The notes: a model not told the origin generated them from the sequence alone. 64,000 nucleotides of DNA from Ciceribacter ferrooxidans (GCF_004137355.1 NZ_SDVB01000170.1:414918-478917); one strand, 5' to 3'; shown: positions 8,807 to 21,975, counted from the first letter of the stretch. A program made the numbers and translations.

Positions 8807-10090
8807 ATGACAATCGACCCGACCGCGTATCCAGGCTTCTGCCGCGACTGCCTCAGAGGCCAGCCGCATGGCAATCGTCGCTGCAGCGGCTGCGGCAGCC
8901 CCCGGCTCGTCTACCATCCGGAACTCTACAAGCTCACGCTCGCCCACATCGATTGCGACGCCTTCTATGCCTCGATCGAAAAGAGGGACAATCCGGAACT
9001 CGCCGACAAGCCGGTGATCGTCGGCGGCGGCAAGCGTGGCGTGGTTTCGACCGCCTGCTACATCGCCCGTATCCACGGCGTCCGTTCCGCGATGCCGATG
9101 TTCAAGGCACTGGAAGCCTGTCCCGACGCCGTCGTCATCAAGCCGGACATGGAGAAATACGTACGCGTCGGACGCCAGGTCCGGGCGATGATGGAGGAAC
9201 TGACGCCGCTCGTGCAGCCACTCTCGATCGACGAGGCGTTCCTCGAGCTTTCCGGCACCGAGCGGCTGCACCATGATCCGCCGGCACGCGTGCTCGCCCG
9301 CTTTGCCCGCCGCGTCGAGCAGGAAGTCGGCATCACCGTCTCCGTCGGCCTCTCCTATTGCAAATTTCTGGCGAAGGTCGCCTCCGATCTGCAGAAACCT
9401 CGCGGCTTTTCGGTGATCGGCCAGACGGAGGCGCTGGAGTTCCTCGCTCCGCGCCCGGTGACGACGATCTGGGGCGTCGGAAAGGCGTTTGCGGCAACCC
9501 TCGAAAGCGACGGCATCCGCACCGTCGGGCAGTTGCAGACCATGGAGGAGGCCGATCTCATGCGCCGCTACGGCTCGATCGGCCAGCGGCTCTACCGCCT
9601 TGCCCGCGGTATCGACGATCGCGACGTCCATCCGAACGAGGCGGCGAAGAGCGTTTCTGCCGAAACGACCTTCTTCGAGGACATCAGCCGCCACGAGGAT
9701 CTCGTCATCCACCTGCGGGCGCTGTCGGAAAAGGTCGCGTGGCGGTTGAAGAAGCACAGGATATCGGGACAGACCGTCGTCCTGAAACTCAAGACGGCGG
9801 ACTTCAAGGGCCGCACGCGCAACCGGCGTCTGGAAGATCCGACACAGCTTGCCGACCGCATCTTCCGCACCGGGCTGACGCTCTTGGAAAAGGAGACCGA
9901 CGGCACGCGCTTCCGGCTGATCGGAATCGGCGTCACCGATCTCAAGGAAGCTTCGGTCGCCGACCCGCCGGACCTCGTTGACCAGCAGGCGGGCCGACGC
10001 GCCGCCGCCGAGGCGGCGATGGACAAGTTGCGCGACAAGTTCGGCAAGTCGACGGTCGAGACCGGCTACACGTTCGGGCGGCGGAAATAG
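8807..10090 (+). CDS. dinB: DNA polymerase IV (Y-family, SOS-inducible)
   Basis: Error-prone translesion polymerase. The palm motifs [15 protein letters not shown] and SIDEAFLEL supply the catalytic carboxylates; a helix-hairpin-helix thumb and little-finger domain follow in the 427 residues. The N-terminus is longer than in E. coli and carries C12-x2-C15...C26-x2-C29, a likely small zinc ribbon. The ATG at 8807 has no clear Shine-Dalgarno and follows the LexA box by only 5 bp, so the mRNA may be leaderless or nearly so. The stop abuts the stop of the convergent gene with no gap. Confidence 0.93.
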   Translation: MTIDPTAYPGFCRDCLRGQPHGNRRCSGCGSPRLVYHPELYKLTLAHIDCDAFYASIEKRDNPELADKPVIVGGGKRGVVSTACYIARIHGVRSAMPMFKALEACPDAVVIKPDMEKYVRVGRQVRAMMEELTPLVQPLSIDEAFLELSGTERLHHDPPARVLARFARRVEQEVGITVSVGLSYCKFLAKVASDLQKPRGFSVIGQTEALEFLAPRPVTTIWGVGKAFAATLESDGIRTVGQLQTMEEADLMRRYGSIGQRLYRLARGIDDRDVHPNEAAKSVSAETTFFEDISRHEDLVIHLRALSEKVAWRLKKHRISGQTVVLKLKTADFKGRTRNRRLEDPTQLADRIFRTGLTLLEKETDGTRFRLIGIGVTDLKEASVADPPDLVDQQAGRRAAAEAAMDKLRDKFGKSTVETGYTFGRRK

Positions 10091-11815
10091 CTAGGACTGT
10101 ACCGGCACCGCGTGCCGTTCGCCGCAGGCGCGTTCGAGATTGTCCGCGGCGCTCACAAATCCCGGATCGATCGCCAGAGCCCGCCGATAACTGTCGATCG
10201 CCTCTTCCCGCCGCCCCATCCGGTAAAGCAGCGTACCGCGGTTGTTGAATGCCGGCGCGTGGTTTCCATCGAGCGCGACTGCCCGCTCATAGCTTTCGAG
10301 CGCCTCGCCGAACCGGCCCTGCCGGACCAGGATGTTGCCGCGACAGAAATGTGCCGGAGCCGAGCCCGGCAGGACGGCGATCGCCTCATCGATATGACGG
10401 ATCGCCCCGTCGAAGTCTCCCTTCCTGAGGCGGAGGAGGGCAAGCGCCTGCAGCGCGCCGGCGTGCCGGGGGGAGAGGTCCACGACCTCCAGCAGAGCGC
10501 GTTCCGCGTCTGCGAGACTGTCCGCCCGGAGCAAGGCCGTCGCGGCGGCAAAGCGACGTTCGGAAAGCACATGCCGCGCCTTGTCGATCTCGGCCGCAAG
10601 CGCCGAGGCTCGCGGGTCCGTCGGCGCGGCTGCAATAACCTGCGCGCAACAGGTCGCCGCCAGCGCCAGCTTTCCCTCCCGGGCGAGCGCCGCCGTCCGG
10701 GCAAGCGCCTCGTCCACCGTCCGCGGATCGAGCCGCCCGCCGATATTCTGCCCGTCGCGGGTCGAGACCCTGTATTTCTCGACGATCCGGTGCTCGGAAC
10801 CGAACGAGTCCTTGTAGCTGTAGTCGCCTGTTCCGAGATCGTAGATGCGATAGCCGTTCTCTATCCCCCAGCGGATGCTGTGGCAGTGCAGGATGAGGCC
10901 CGGGCTGACGGAACGGTCGAAGGAGAGATCGCGACCGCTCAGGAAACCGACCATCGTCCGGCGGGAGGGATCGAGGAGGATGACGAAGGCGGCAACCGGG
11001 CTGCCGCGATGGCGCAGGATCGGCATATGCAGCATGCCCGCCTCGAAGCAGGCCGGCAGCATGTGGCGCGCGCTCTCCAGGATGAACTCGCCATAGGTCG
11101 GCCGCAGATCCCACCATTGCCGGCGCCAGAGCTCACAGAAGGTGTCAATGCTTTCGGCCAGCGTGTCGGCGGTCGGCAGTGTTACCTTAAGTTCCTGCTC
11201 GGGGTCATCGAGGAGGCGCAGCGCCTTGCGCGCATGGCGGCGGGTGCGGGCGCCGAGCTTCTCTGAAAGGAAGTCTTCGTAGTCATCGGCAAGGGGCACA
11301 TAGACGTAAACGTCGTGGTCGATGCTGTCACCGCCGGCGGTCACATGTGCGGCCCGCTTCACCTTGCCGTGGGTGAACTCCGCTTGCGGAAAGGCGTCCA
11401 GCAGGCGCTTCAGCCGCAGCTCGGACATCAGCACGTCATCGAGAACGAAATGCCGCCAGCCAACCTCATCCTGCAGAAAGGCGGCAAAGGCATCGAGTGC
11501 CGCCTCGGCTTCCTCCGGAACGGCGATCATACCGCAATAGCCGGCAAACGGCGCCCCGCCGAGAAGCACCAGGTTGAAAAGGCCCGTGTCATCCGCCGAG
11601 ATCCTCAACTGGATCGGCAGGAACGCGACATAGCCGTGGTTCGGGGGCGTGCGCCGGGCGGCGAGCACCAGCCAGGGCGAACGACGCTCGAGCCAGCGCC
11701 GCATCCACGCCCAGGAGAGGAAGCAATGGGCCTCGCCATCGGCGGCATGGACGCGCTCCCAGTCGTCCTTCCAGGCATCGAGTTCATCGAACGTGGACGC
11801 AACATCGACCTGCAT
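10091..11815 (-). CDS. GNAT (BcsL/CelD-like) acetyltransferase fused to TPR repeats
   Basis: A 574-residue fusion. Residues about 1-350 resemble the CelD/BcsL (acetyltransf_6) group, with segments such as LLDDPEQELKVT and YRIYDLGTGDYSYKDSFG. Residues about 370-570 are alternating amphipathic helices; the last three repeats (HFCRGNILVRQGRFGEALES, FNNRGTLLYRMGRREEAIDS) are canonical TPRs. Family members often act in polysaccharide or cell-surface modification; that role is inferred. GGAGGGGG precedes the ATG. It ends base-to-base against dinB. Confidence 0.8.
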   Translation of the reverse strand: MQVDVASTFDELDAWKDDWERVHAADGEAHCFLSWAWMRRWLERRSPWLVLAARRTPPNHGYVAFLPIQLRISADDTGLFNLVLLGGAPFAGYCGMIAVPEEAEAALDAFAAFLQDEVGWRHFVLDDVLMSELRLKRLLDAFPQAEFTHGKVKRAAHVTAGGDSIDHDVYVYVPLADDYEDFLSEKLGARTRRHARKALRLLDDPEQELKVTLPTADTLAESIDTFCELWRRQWWDLRPTYGEFILESARHMLPACFEAGMLHMPILRHRGSPVAAFVILLDPSRRTMVGFLSGRDLSFDRSVSPGLILHCHSIRWGIENGYRIYDLGTGDYSYKDSFGSEHRIVEKYRVSTRDGQNIGGRLDPRTVDEALARTAALAREGKLALAATCCAQVIAAAPTDPRASALAAEIDKARHVLSERRFAAATALLRADSLADAERALLEVVDLSPRHAGALQALALLRLRKGDFDGAIRHIDEAIAVLPGSAPAHFCRGNILVRQGRFGEALESYERAVALDGNHAPAFNNRGTLLYRMGRREEAIDSYRRALAIDPGFVSAADNLERACGERHAVPVQS

Positions 11816-11972
11816 AAATCCCCCTCCAAAATTAGTATTGCATGAAATACAAACTCACACAAACTCGTGATCGCAGGCCAGGAAAGAGAAAAGCTTCCTT
11901 AAACTTCGGCCGGTATTTTAGCGACCGGCATAAATACTCGCCCGGTCAGTTTCGCGTTGAGGACGAAATCGC

Positions 11973-13217
11973 ATGCTGAAGTACCTGCACGTCGTGTGTC
12001 TGCTTTCCGCGACAACGCTCGCCTCCGAGAGCTTCGCCGGGGACGGCGGCTCGCTGCAGATCTATGTTTCCAAGGCCGAACAGAGCCTGACGGTTTATGA
12101 CGGCGACCAGGTGGTCGCCACATCCCATGTCTCGACCGGCAAACCCGGGCACTCGACACCGTCCGGCATATTCTCGATCCTCGAGAAGCGCCGCTATCAC
12201 GAGTCCAACCTGTATTCGAACGCTCCGATGCCGTGGATGCAGCGGCTCACATGGTCCGGCGTTGCGCTCCACGAATCGAACAGTGTGCCGAGCTATCCCG
12301 CTTCCCACGGCTGCGTGCGGCTGCCCCGTGCCTTCGCCAAGGCGCTCTACCAGATGACCGAGCGCGGCGCCCACGTCATCATCACCGACGAGCCGATCGT
12401 TCCGGCACCCGTGCGCCATGCGGCGCTTTTCCAGCCGCGGCGGCCGGTCGCCGGGGGTCAATTTCTCTCAGATGCGGAACTGCGACCGTCCACCATCGAG
12501 GCGGGACGGAGACCAGTCCAGGTCGCGATGGTCGAAAAGGACGCGACGAGCCCGGTCCAGTCGTCCGAGGTCTTCGCCGACGTTCCGCCCGTGCGCATTC
12601 TCATCACAAGGCGCGGCCAGCGCGAGACCTTGATGGATGTGCAGGCGATGCTCACCGATCTCGGCTTCGACGCCGGCATTGCCGACGGCTATCTCGGCCG
12701 CCAGACTATCTCGGCGATCAACGGCTACAAGCGCTGGAAGGGGCTCGAAACCAAAGGTGAAATCCTGACGCCCGAATTTCTGGGGCGGCTTTACGCCAGC
12801 GCCGGCAAGGGCGAGCCGCCGCTCGGCCAGATCATGGTGCGGCAGCAATTCAAGCCTGTCTTCGAGGCCGCGATCGCGATCGCCGATCCGCAGAAGCCGC
12901 TCGGCACCCATTTCGTCGAGGCGACGCATGTCGACCTGCTCGCCGGCAGCGCCGAGTGGCGCGGCGTCACGCTGGAGAACAACCTCTCCAACGCGACGAT
13001 GAAGCGCCTCGGCATCGAAGCACCCGCGGCCGACGAGACCGCGCCGACGCTTGCGCAGACGCTCGACCGCATCTCCATCCCGGACGCCGTGCGCCGGAAG
13101 ATCGAGCCCATGCTCGGAGAAGGCAGCTCGATCACCATTTCCGATTCGGGGATCGGGCCGGAGACCGGCGACGGAACCGACTTCATCACCGTGACCCGCA
13201 AGGTGCCGCGCGGCTGA
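11973..13217 (+). CDS. L,D-transpeptidase (YkuD family)
   Basis: Periplasmic enzyme expected to form 3-3 peptidoglycan cross-links or attach proteins to the wall. A signal peptide (LHVVCLLSATTLASESFAG) precedes the YkuD domain (about 30-135), with the catalytic motif HES...SHGCVRLP and nucleophile Cys114. A peptidoglycan-binding-like region (LMDVQAMLTDLGFDAGIADG, about 220-240) and a C-terminal extension follow. The family is expanded in Rhizobiales, where polar growth uses 3-3 links. It is divergent from the GNAT-TPR gene across about 157 bp. Confidence 0.9.
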   Translation: MLKYLHVVCLLSATTLASESFAGDGGSLQIYVSKAEQSLTVYDGDQVVATSHVSTGKPGHSTPSGIFSILEKRRYHESNLYSNAPMPWMQRLTWSGVALHESNSVPSYPASHGCVRLPRAFAKALYQMTERGAHVIITDEPIVPAPVRHAALFQPRRPVAGGQFLSDAELRPSTIEAGRRPVQVAMVEKDATSPVQSSEVFADVPPVRILITRRGQRETLMDVQAMLTDLGFDAGIADGYLGRQTISAINGYKRWKGLETKGEILTPEFLGRLYASAGKGEPPLGQIMVRQQFKPVFEAAIAIADPQKPLGTHFVEATHVDLLAGSAEWRGVTLENNLSNATMKRLGIEAPAADETAPTLAQTLDRISIPDAVRRKIEPMLGEGSSITISDSGIGPETGDGTDFITVTRKVPRG

Positions 13218-13247
13218 CGCCGGCAATGCACCGCCGTCCGGCGCCGG

Positions 13248-16754
<3,507 letters not shown>

Positions 16755-16849
16755 CCGATGAATCGGCGCGATTTTCGGTCGCCCCGACGGGGAAGTCCAG
16801 CCCTGTCGGCGGGACGCGGGTCACTCTCTACAGGATAGGTGCGGGAACC

Positions 16850-16936
16850 TCAAATCGCAGAGACGACCACCGAGAGACCGGTGATGAACATGAGGATCGA
16901 GGCGAATGCGGCAACATCACGGAAAACATCAGTCAT
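16850..16936 (-). CDS. 28-aa single-span membrane peptide, SOS-controlled (SidA-like candidate)
   Basis: An ATG-to-TGA frame of 29 codons: a short charged N-terminus (MTDVFRDVA) and one hydrophobic helix (AFASILMFITGLSVVVSAI) up to the C-terminus. AAGGAG lies six bases before the ATG, a near-ideal ribosome site. Upstream is TTGACA with a LexA box (16969-16983) between it and the -10 region. Caulobacter SidA is a 29-residue, SOS-induced, single-span inhibitor of cell division acting on FtsW/FtsN; size, topology and control match. No sequence comparison could be run, so the identity is inference. Confidence 0.72.
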   Translation of the reverse strand: MTDVFRDVAAFASILMFITGLSVVVSAI

Positions 16937-16963
16937 GGCTCACTCCTTACTCCTTATGTTTTT

Positions 16964-16992
16964 AGTTTGTTCTCTATTTGTTCCTTTGTCAA
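16964..16992 (-). promoter_or_regulatory. SOS promoter with LexA box upstream of the 28-aa peptide and dnaE
   Basis: On the minus strand: TTGACA (16987-16992), 17 bases, then CAAACT (16964-16969). Between them is GAAC-AAATAGA-GAAC (16969-16983), the reverse of GTTC-N7-GTTC. A LexA dimer there would cover the -10/-35 spacer and block RNA polymerase. Confidence 0.8.
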
Positions 16993-17168
16993 CCCAAAAA
17001 GGGTCATATGGTTCGATCAACGACGCGAATGCGCGGGAACATAGGGGAAACGCGGTCGACGGCGCGACCGGCAAGGGCTCTCGCCCCGCGAAGACAGAAG
17101 AGCTGGAATGTTGACGGCAGCCAAAGCCCGCACCGCGGCGATGGTCGTCGCGAGGGCCGCGACGTCTC

Positions 17169-17858
17169 TCAGACCACGTAGTCGACGATCTTGCCGTCGA
17201 CGATGGTCACGCAGCGGTCCATGCGCTGGGCCAGTTCGTGATTGTGGGTGGCAATCAGCGCCGCGAGCCCCGACTGGCGGACCAGCGCGCGCAGGGCGGA
17301 GAAGACGTAGGACGCCGTCTCCGGGTCGAGGTTGCCGGTCGGCTCGTCAGCGAGCAGCACGAGCGGTGCATTGGCCACGGCGCGGGCAATCGCCACCCGC
17401 TGCTGTTCGCCGCCCGAGAGTTCCGCCGGCCGGTGGTCGGCGCGGTGGCCGATCCGCATGTAGTCGAGAAGCTGTGCGGCCCGCTCCTTGGCCTCGGCCA
17501 TGGACAGCCCGGCGATGAGCTGCGGCATCATGATGTTTTCGAGGGCGGAGAATTCCGGCAGCAGGTGGTGGAACTGGTAGACGAAGCCGATCGAGCGCCG
17601 CCGCACCGCCGTGCGACGATCCTCCGACAGCGCCGAACAGGCCTCGCCGCCGACAACGACCTCGCCCGCATCCGGATGTTCCAGCAGACCCGCGACATGC
17701 AGAAGCGTCGACTTGCCCGTGCCCGACGGCGCGACGAGTGCCACGGTTTCTCCGGCCGAGAGGCTGAAATCGGCGCCTTTCAGGATCGTCAGCAGCGTGT
17801 CGCCCTGCCCGTAATTGCGATCGATCCCGGTGAGCGCGAGGACTTTTTCGGTGGCCAT
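17169..17858 (-). CDS. lolD: Lipoprotein-release ABC transporter ATP-binding protein
   Basis: ATPase of the complex that extracts outer-membrane lipoproteins from the inner membrane. Walker A ([12 protein letters not shown]), the signature [14 protein letters not shown], Walker B ([13 protein letters not shown]) and the switch histidine (ATHNH) are intact in about 229 residues. The start chosen is [11 protein letters not shown]; another in-frame ATG lies 12 bp upstream at 17870. It directly follows the permease gene, whose stop is at 17873. The closest alternative is a MacB/FtsE-type ATPase, less likely next to a LolC/E permease. Confidence 0.9.
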   Translation of the reverse strand: MATEKVLALTGIDRNYGQGDTLLTILKGADFSLSAGETVALVAPSGTGKSTLLHVAGLLEHPDAGEVVVGGEACSALSEDRRTAVRRRSIGFVYQFHHLLPEFSALENIMMPQLIAGLSMAEAKERAAQLLDYMRIGHRADHRPAELSGGEQQRVAIARAVANAPLVLLADEPTGNLDPETASYVFSALRALVRQSGLAALIATHNHELAQRMDRCVTIVDGKIVDYVV

Positions 17859-17872
17859 GGAAAGCGGCATCC

Positions 17873-19180
17873 TTATTCGTATCGGAGGGCTTGCACGGGG
17901 TCGAGCCGCGAAGCGCGCCAGGCGGGGAAGAGCGTCGCCAGGAAGGAAAGCGTCAGGGCCATAACGACGACCGACATCGTCTCGCCGACGTTCATATCGG
18001 CCGGAAGCTGGCTCAGGAAGTAGAGTTCAGGATCGAAGAGCACCGTGCCGCTGACCCAGGAGAAGAAGCCGCGGATCGATTCGATGTTGAGACAGACGAC
18101 GACGCCCAGCGCCACCCCGGCGAAGGTGCCGGTGACACCAATCGCGGCACCCGTCATGAAGAAGATGCGCATGATCGAGCCGGCGGTCGCCCCCATGGTG
18201 CGCAGGATCGCGATGTCGCTTCCCTTGTCCTTCACCAGCATGATGAGACCCGAGATGATGTTGAGCGCGGCGACGAGCACGATCAGCGTCAGGATCATGA
18301 ACATGACGTTGCGCTCGACCTGAAGGGCCGAGAAGAAGGTCTGGTTGCGCTGGCGCCAGTCGGTGATGAAGATCTGTCGCCCGGCCGCCTCCTCGACCTT
18401 GGGCCGCAGCTCGTCGACCATGTCGGGATCGGCGACGAAGAGCTCGATCGACTGGACGATGCCTTCGGCATTGAAATAGAGCTGTGCCTCCTCGAGCGGC
18501 ATATAGATGATCGAGGCGTCGTATTCCGACATGCCGATCTCGAAGATGCCGGAGACGGTATAGGACTTCACCCGCGGATTGACGCCGAGCGGCGTGACGT
18601 CGCCTTCCGGCGAGACGAGCGTGATCGTATCGCCGGCGGTGAGCCCGAGTTCGTTCGCCATGCGCGAGCCGATCAGGACGCCCTGCCCCGCCGCAAAGCC
18701 GACCATGTCGCCGGCACGGATGTTGTTCGAGACCGTCTTGAGCTTGGTGAGGTCGTCGGCGCGGATGCCGCGCACCAGCGCACCGGTTCCCGCCCCGCCA
18801 CGGCCGGAGGCCAGCGTCTGCCCCTCGACGAGCGGCAGCGCCATCGTCACCCCGGCGATGCCGGAGAACTTGTCGGCAAGCTCCGCATAGTTGTCGAGCG
18901 GTCCATCGACGGGCTGCACGATCATGTGGCCGTTGATGCCGAGGATGCGCGAGATGAGTTCGGTGCGGAAGCCGTTCATCACCGCCATGACGATGATGAG
19001 CGTCGCGACGCCGAGCATGATGCCGACGAAGGAGAAGCCGGCGATCACCGAAATGAAGGCTTCCTTCCGCCGGGCGCGCAGGTAGCGCCAGGCGACGATG
19101 CGTTCGAAGGCCGAGAATGGCCGTGCCGACGGGCTCGGGGTGACCTTGTCCGCCTCGCGGCCTTCGACTGCGCTTGTCAT
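17873..19180 (-). CDS. lolC: Lipoprotein-releasing ABC transporter permease (LolC/LolE family)
   Basis: A 435-residue permease with four membrane spans: one near residues 40-65 ([20 protein letters not shown]) and three in the C-terminal third (from about 285). A large periplasmic MacB-PCD-like domain sits between. The C-terminus [20 protein letters not shown] is the family hallmark. One permease serves here instead of separate LolC and LolE, as in other alphaproteobacteria (often called LolF). It lies 20 bp downstream of proS. Confidence 0.9.
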   Translation of the reverse strand: MTSAVEGREADKVTPSPSARPFSAFERIVAWRYLRARRKEAFISVIAGFSFVGIMLGVATLIIVMAVMNGFRTELISRILGINGHMIVQPVDGPLDNYAELADKFSGIAGVTMALPLVEGQTLASGRGGAGTGALVRGIRADDLTKLKTVSNNIRAGDMVGFAAGQGVLIGSRMANELGLTAGDTITLVSPEGDVTPLGVNPRVKSYTVSGIFEIGMSEYDASIIYMPLEEAQLYFNAEGIVQSIELFVADPDMVDELRPKVEEAAGRQIFITDWRQRNQTFFSALQVERNVMFMILTLIVLVAALNIISGLIMLVKDKGSDIAILRTMGATAGSIMRIFFMTGAAIGVTGTFAGVALGVVVCLNIESIRGFFSWVSGTVLFDPELYFLSQLPADMNVGETMSVVVMALTLSFLATLFPAWRASRLDPVQALRYE

Positions 19181-19200
19181 CTCGCCTCCTCGACCGGCAA

Positions 19201-20523
19201 TCAGCCGACCAGCTTGTTGATGGCTGCCTCGACCGTCATCGTTTCACGCGCACCGGTCTTGCGGTCCTTGAGCTCGACCTCGCCGTTGGCGACCGAGCGC
19301 GGACCGGCGATGACCTGCACGGGAACGCCGATGAGGTCCGCGGTGGCGAACTTGGTGCCGGCGCGGTCGTCGGTGTCATCGAGCAGCACGTCCTTGCCGG
19401 CGTTCGAAAGCGCGGCATAGATCGCGTCGCAGGTGGCGTCGCAGGCCGTGTCGCCGGCCTTCATGTTGATCACGACCGCATCGAAGGGCGCGACCGAGGC
19501 CGGCCAGATGATGCCGGTGTCGTCGTGCGAGGCTTCGATGATTGCCGGGACGAGGCGCGTCGGGCCGATGCCGTAAGATCCCATGTGAACCGTGTGCTCC
19601 TTGCCGTCGGGGCCTTGAACCTTCGCCCCCATCGGCTCGGAATACTTGGTGCCGAAGTAGAAAATATGGCCGACCTCGATGCCGCGGGCCGAAAGGCGCT
19701 CGCCTTCCGGAACGGCGGCGAAGGCCGCCTCGTCATGCATCTCGGAGGTCGCGGCGTAGAGCGAGGTCCACTTGTCGAAGATCGCCTGCAGGCCCCGGAC
19801 ATCGTCAAAGTCAGTGTCGACGCCGGGAATGTCGAAGTCGACGAAATCCTTATGGCAGAAGACTTCCGACTCGCCGGTCTCGGCGAGAATGATGAATTCG
19901 TGGCTGTGATTGCCGCCGATCGGGCCGGTATCGGCGCGCATCGGGATCGCGCGGAGCCCGAGCCGGTCGAAGGTACGCAGATAGGCCGCAAACATCTTGT
20001 TGTAGGAATGCACCGCCGCTTCCATGGTGAGGTCGAAGGAATAGGCGTCCTTCATCATGAATTCGCGCGAGCGCATGGTGCCGAAGCGCGGACGGATCTC
20101 GTCGCGGAACTTGAGCTGGATGTGATAAAGGTTCAGCGGCAGGTCCTTGTAGGACTTGACGTAGGAGCGGAAGATGTCGGTGACCATCTCCTCGTTCGTC
20201 GGACCGTAAAGCATCGGCCGGTCCTGCCGGTCCTTGATGCGCAGCATCTCCTTGCCGTAGTCGTCATAACGACCGCTCTCCTGCCAGAGCTCCGCCGACT
20301 GCAGCGTCGGCATCAGGATCTCGATGGCGCCGGCGCGGTTCTGCTCCTCGCGGATGATCTTGTTGACCTTGTCGAGCACGCGCTTGCCCAGCGGCAGCCA
20401 GGAATAGATCCCCTGGCTCTGCTGGCGCACCATACCGGCGCGCAGCATCAGGCGGTGCGAGACGATCTCCGCTTCCTTGGGATTTTCCTTGAGGATGGGC
20501 ATGAAGTAGCGTGACAGACGCAT
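19201..20523 (-). CDS. proS: Prolyl-tRNA synthetase
   Basis: Class II synthetase charging tRNA-Pro. The class II motifs are clear: motif 1 around [20 protein letters not shown], motif 2 with [17 protein letters not shown], motif 3 near [13 protein letters not shown]. The anticodon-binding domain occupies the last ~90 residues. At 440 aa it lacks the large editing insertion of the E. coli type, as is usual in alphaproteobacteria. The ATG at 20523 (MRLSRYFMP) is chosen because the upstream 19 codons do not look conserved. Confidence 0.96.
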   Translation of the reverse strand: MRLSRYFMPILKENPKEAEIVSHRLMLRAGMVRQQSQGIYSWLPLGKRVLDKVNKIIREEQNRAGAIEILMPTLQSAELWQESGRYDDYGKEMLRIKDRQDRPMLYGPTNEEMVTDIFRSYVKSYKDLPLNLYHIQLKFRDEIRPRFGTMRSREFMMKDAYSFDLTMEAAVHSYNKMFAAYLRTFDRLGLRAIPMRADTGPIGGNHSHEFIILAETGESEVFCHKDFVDFDIPGVDTDFDDVRGLQAIFDKWTSLYAATSEMHDEAAFAAVPEGERLSARGIEVGHIFYFGTKYSEPMGAKVQGPDGKEHTVHMGSYGIGPTRLVPAIIEASHDDTGIIWPASVAPFDAVVINMKAGDTACDATCDAIYAALSNAGKDVLLDDTDDRAGTKFATADLIGVPVQVIAGPRSVANGEVELKDRKTGARETMTVEAAINKLVG

Positions 20524-20800
20524 AACGAATTCCAGACAGGTAATGGCGCCCGCGCATTTTCGCGGAATCAGCCGTGGCAACGGTTGGTGTGGCTGCGTTC
20601 ATAGCTGTTTCCGCAGGGGAAGAAAACCCGCAACCCGCCTGCCGCCCGACGTGCCCGCCGGCCGGCGCCCTCGCCCCTCACATTGCCCGCCCGCGGGGCC
20701 TGCGCCGGTCGTCGGCAGCCCGATTTCGGCACCTCGGCCTGCGACATTTGGGCATCATCGAATTTTTTCGCGGACTGTAGCAAAAATACAAAAATTGGAC
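20524..20800. other. Intergenic region upstream of proS
   Basis: About 280 bp hold the proS promoter region on the minus strand; no strong -35/-10 pair stands out. It contains a GC-rich stretch (20640-20720) with no convincing frame and an AT-rich stretch (20757-20800). Confidence 0.5.
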
Positions 20801-20829
20801 GTGACAACGTTCAAACTTTGGGCTAGCGT
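20801..20829 (+). promoter_or_regulatory. Candidate sigma-70 promoter of the plus-strand transcript
   Basis: GTGACA (20801-20806), 17 bases, TAGCGT (20824-20829). It points toward the terminator at 20954, with both flanking genes on the other strand. Confidence 0.4.
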
Positions 20830-20835
20830 GAGCCC

Positions 20836-20983
20836 ACAAAACAGGCAAGGAGCTTAAATTCTTGCCGTACTCGCGGTTAAATCTTGGGAGGATCAGATCT
20901 TTGGCGCGCTCGTTCGCTGCCCCGTAACAGGTTAAGGATCACGCGATACTTTCAAACAAGGTCACACGACCTTGTTTTTTTTT
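20836..20983 (+). ncRNA. Candidate small RNA, possibly encoding a micropeptide
   Basis: A transcript of about 150 nt is predicted between the promoter-like element and a strong terminator, on the strand opposite proS and DUF1467. It contains AAGGAG nine bases before a TTG that opens a 21-codon frame (20862-20927) for a basic peptide, LPYSRLNLGRIRSLARSF followed by AAP. It may be a regulatory RNA, a small mRNA, or both. No known Rfam family was recognised. Confidence 0.5.
20954..20983 (+). terminator. Strong intrinsic terminator
   Basis: A perfect 10-bp stem AAACAAGGTC / GACCTTGTTT with an ACAC tetraloop continues into a nine-T run. The T run is only on the plus strand, so it terminates plus-strand transcription; as a minus-strand terminator for DUF1467 it would have only three Ts. 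Confidence 0.85.
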
Positions 20984-21067
20984 GCTTTCTGGACACCCAT
21001 AACGAGTCGGAAGACGCGCGAGCGGCGCCTCCCGAGCTGTCAAGTTCACCTTGAGACCGCAAACGCC

Positions 21068-21337
21068 TCAATCGAAGCGCGGCATGATCTGCGGCAGGCT
21101 GTCGATGCTGATTCCGAAATAGGTCGAGACGACGAACCATCCCCCGTAGATGACGGCAGAGATGATCGTCGTCAGGAGAACGACGCGGGCACCGCGGAAC
21201 CGGGCCGGCGCGCTCCCGACGCTGCCGGGCACGACGTCCTTCTCCTCGTCCTGCGTCCTCATCCCGATCGGCAGAACGGCGAACAGCGTGATCCACCAGA
21301 TGATGAAGTAGACGGCGAAGGCTGAGACGAACGTCAT
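21068..21337 (-). CDS. DUF1467 family membrane protein
   Basis: An 89-residue protein with two hydrophobic helices (FAVYFIIWWITLFAVLPIGM and VVLLTTIISAVIYGGWFVV) separated by a charged loop. This is the DUF1467 pattern, a small alphaproteobacterial family of unknown function found downstream of mce and RNase J. The ATG at 21337 begins MTFVSAFAVY; the longer in-frame version adds unlikely sequence. Confidence 0.85.
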   Translation of the reverse strand: MTFVSAFAVYFIIWWITLFAVLPIGMRTQDEEKDVVPGSVGSAPARFRGARVVLLTTIISAVIYGGWFVVSTYFGISIDSLPQIMPRFD

Positions 21338-21497
21338 GTCGAGAACTCCGGGACACCCTACCCGGGCGTCGTCATTTTTTCGAGCCGCGGCACGCCGCGT
21401 CGGCACCTTATAGCCGAACGGACGGCGGGCACAAACCCCGGAGCCAATGATCGGTGAGATCGCTGCACGCGGCCGGAACGGTCCGTTGGCAGGAAGC

Positions 21498-21902
21498 TCA
21501 GAGCTGTTCGAGCTCGATCAGCGTCCCGTTGAAATCCTTGGGGTGAAGAAAGAGTACCGGCTTGCCGTGTGCGCCGGTCTTCGGCTCGCCGTTGCCGAGC
21601 ACACGCGCACCGCTTTCCGTCAGCCGGTCGCGAGCGGCGAGAATGTCGTCCACTTCGTAGCAGATGTGGTGCATGCCGCCGGAGGGGTTCTTTGCGAGGA
21701 AGGCCGCGATCGGCGAGTCGGCGCCAAGCGGCTCGAGCAACTCGATCTTGGTGTTCGGCAGTTCCACGAAAACGACGGTGACGCCGTGTTCCGGCAGGGA
21801 CTGCGGTGCAGAGACGGTGGCGCCCAGCGTGTCGCGGTAGGACGCCGTCGCGGCCTCGAGATCCGGCACGGCGATGGCGACATGATTGACCCGTCCAAGC
21901 AT
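21498..21902 (-). CDS. mce: Methylmalonyl-CoA epimerase
   Basis: Interconverts (S)- and (R)-methylmalonyl-CoA in propionate catabolism. The 134 residues form two VOC/glyoxalase modules: LGRVNHVAIAVPDLEAA at the start supplies the first metal His, GGMHHICYEVDD near residues 75-86 the second, and the C-terminal GTLIELEQL the metal-binding Glu. It lies in the tail of the nuo-birA-rnj run, as in related genomes. Confidence 0.92.
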   Translation of the reverse strand: MLGRVNHVAIAVPDLEAATASYRDTLGATVSAPQSLPEHGVTVVFVELPNTKIELLEPLGADSPIAAFLAKNPSGGMHHICYEVDDILAARDRLTESGARVLGNGEPKTGAHGKPVLFLHPKDFNGTLIELEQL

Positions 21903-21975
21903 GGAATACTCCCTTCGAACGAAACAGAGATTGCGAACGCGGCGGACCCTATACCGGCAACCGCTCGTCCGTCAC

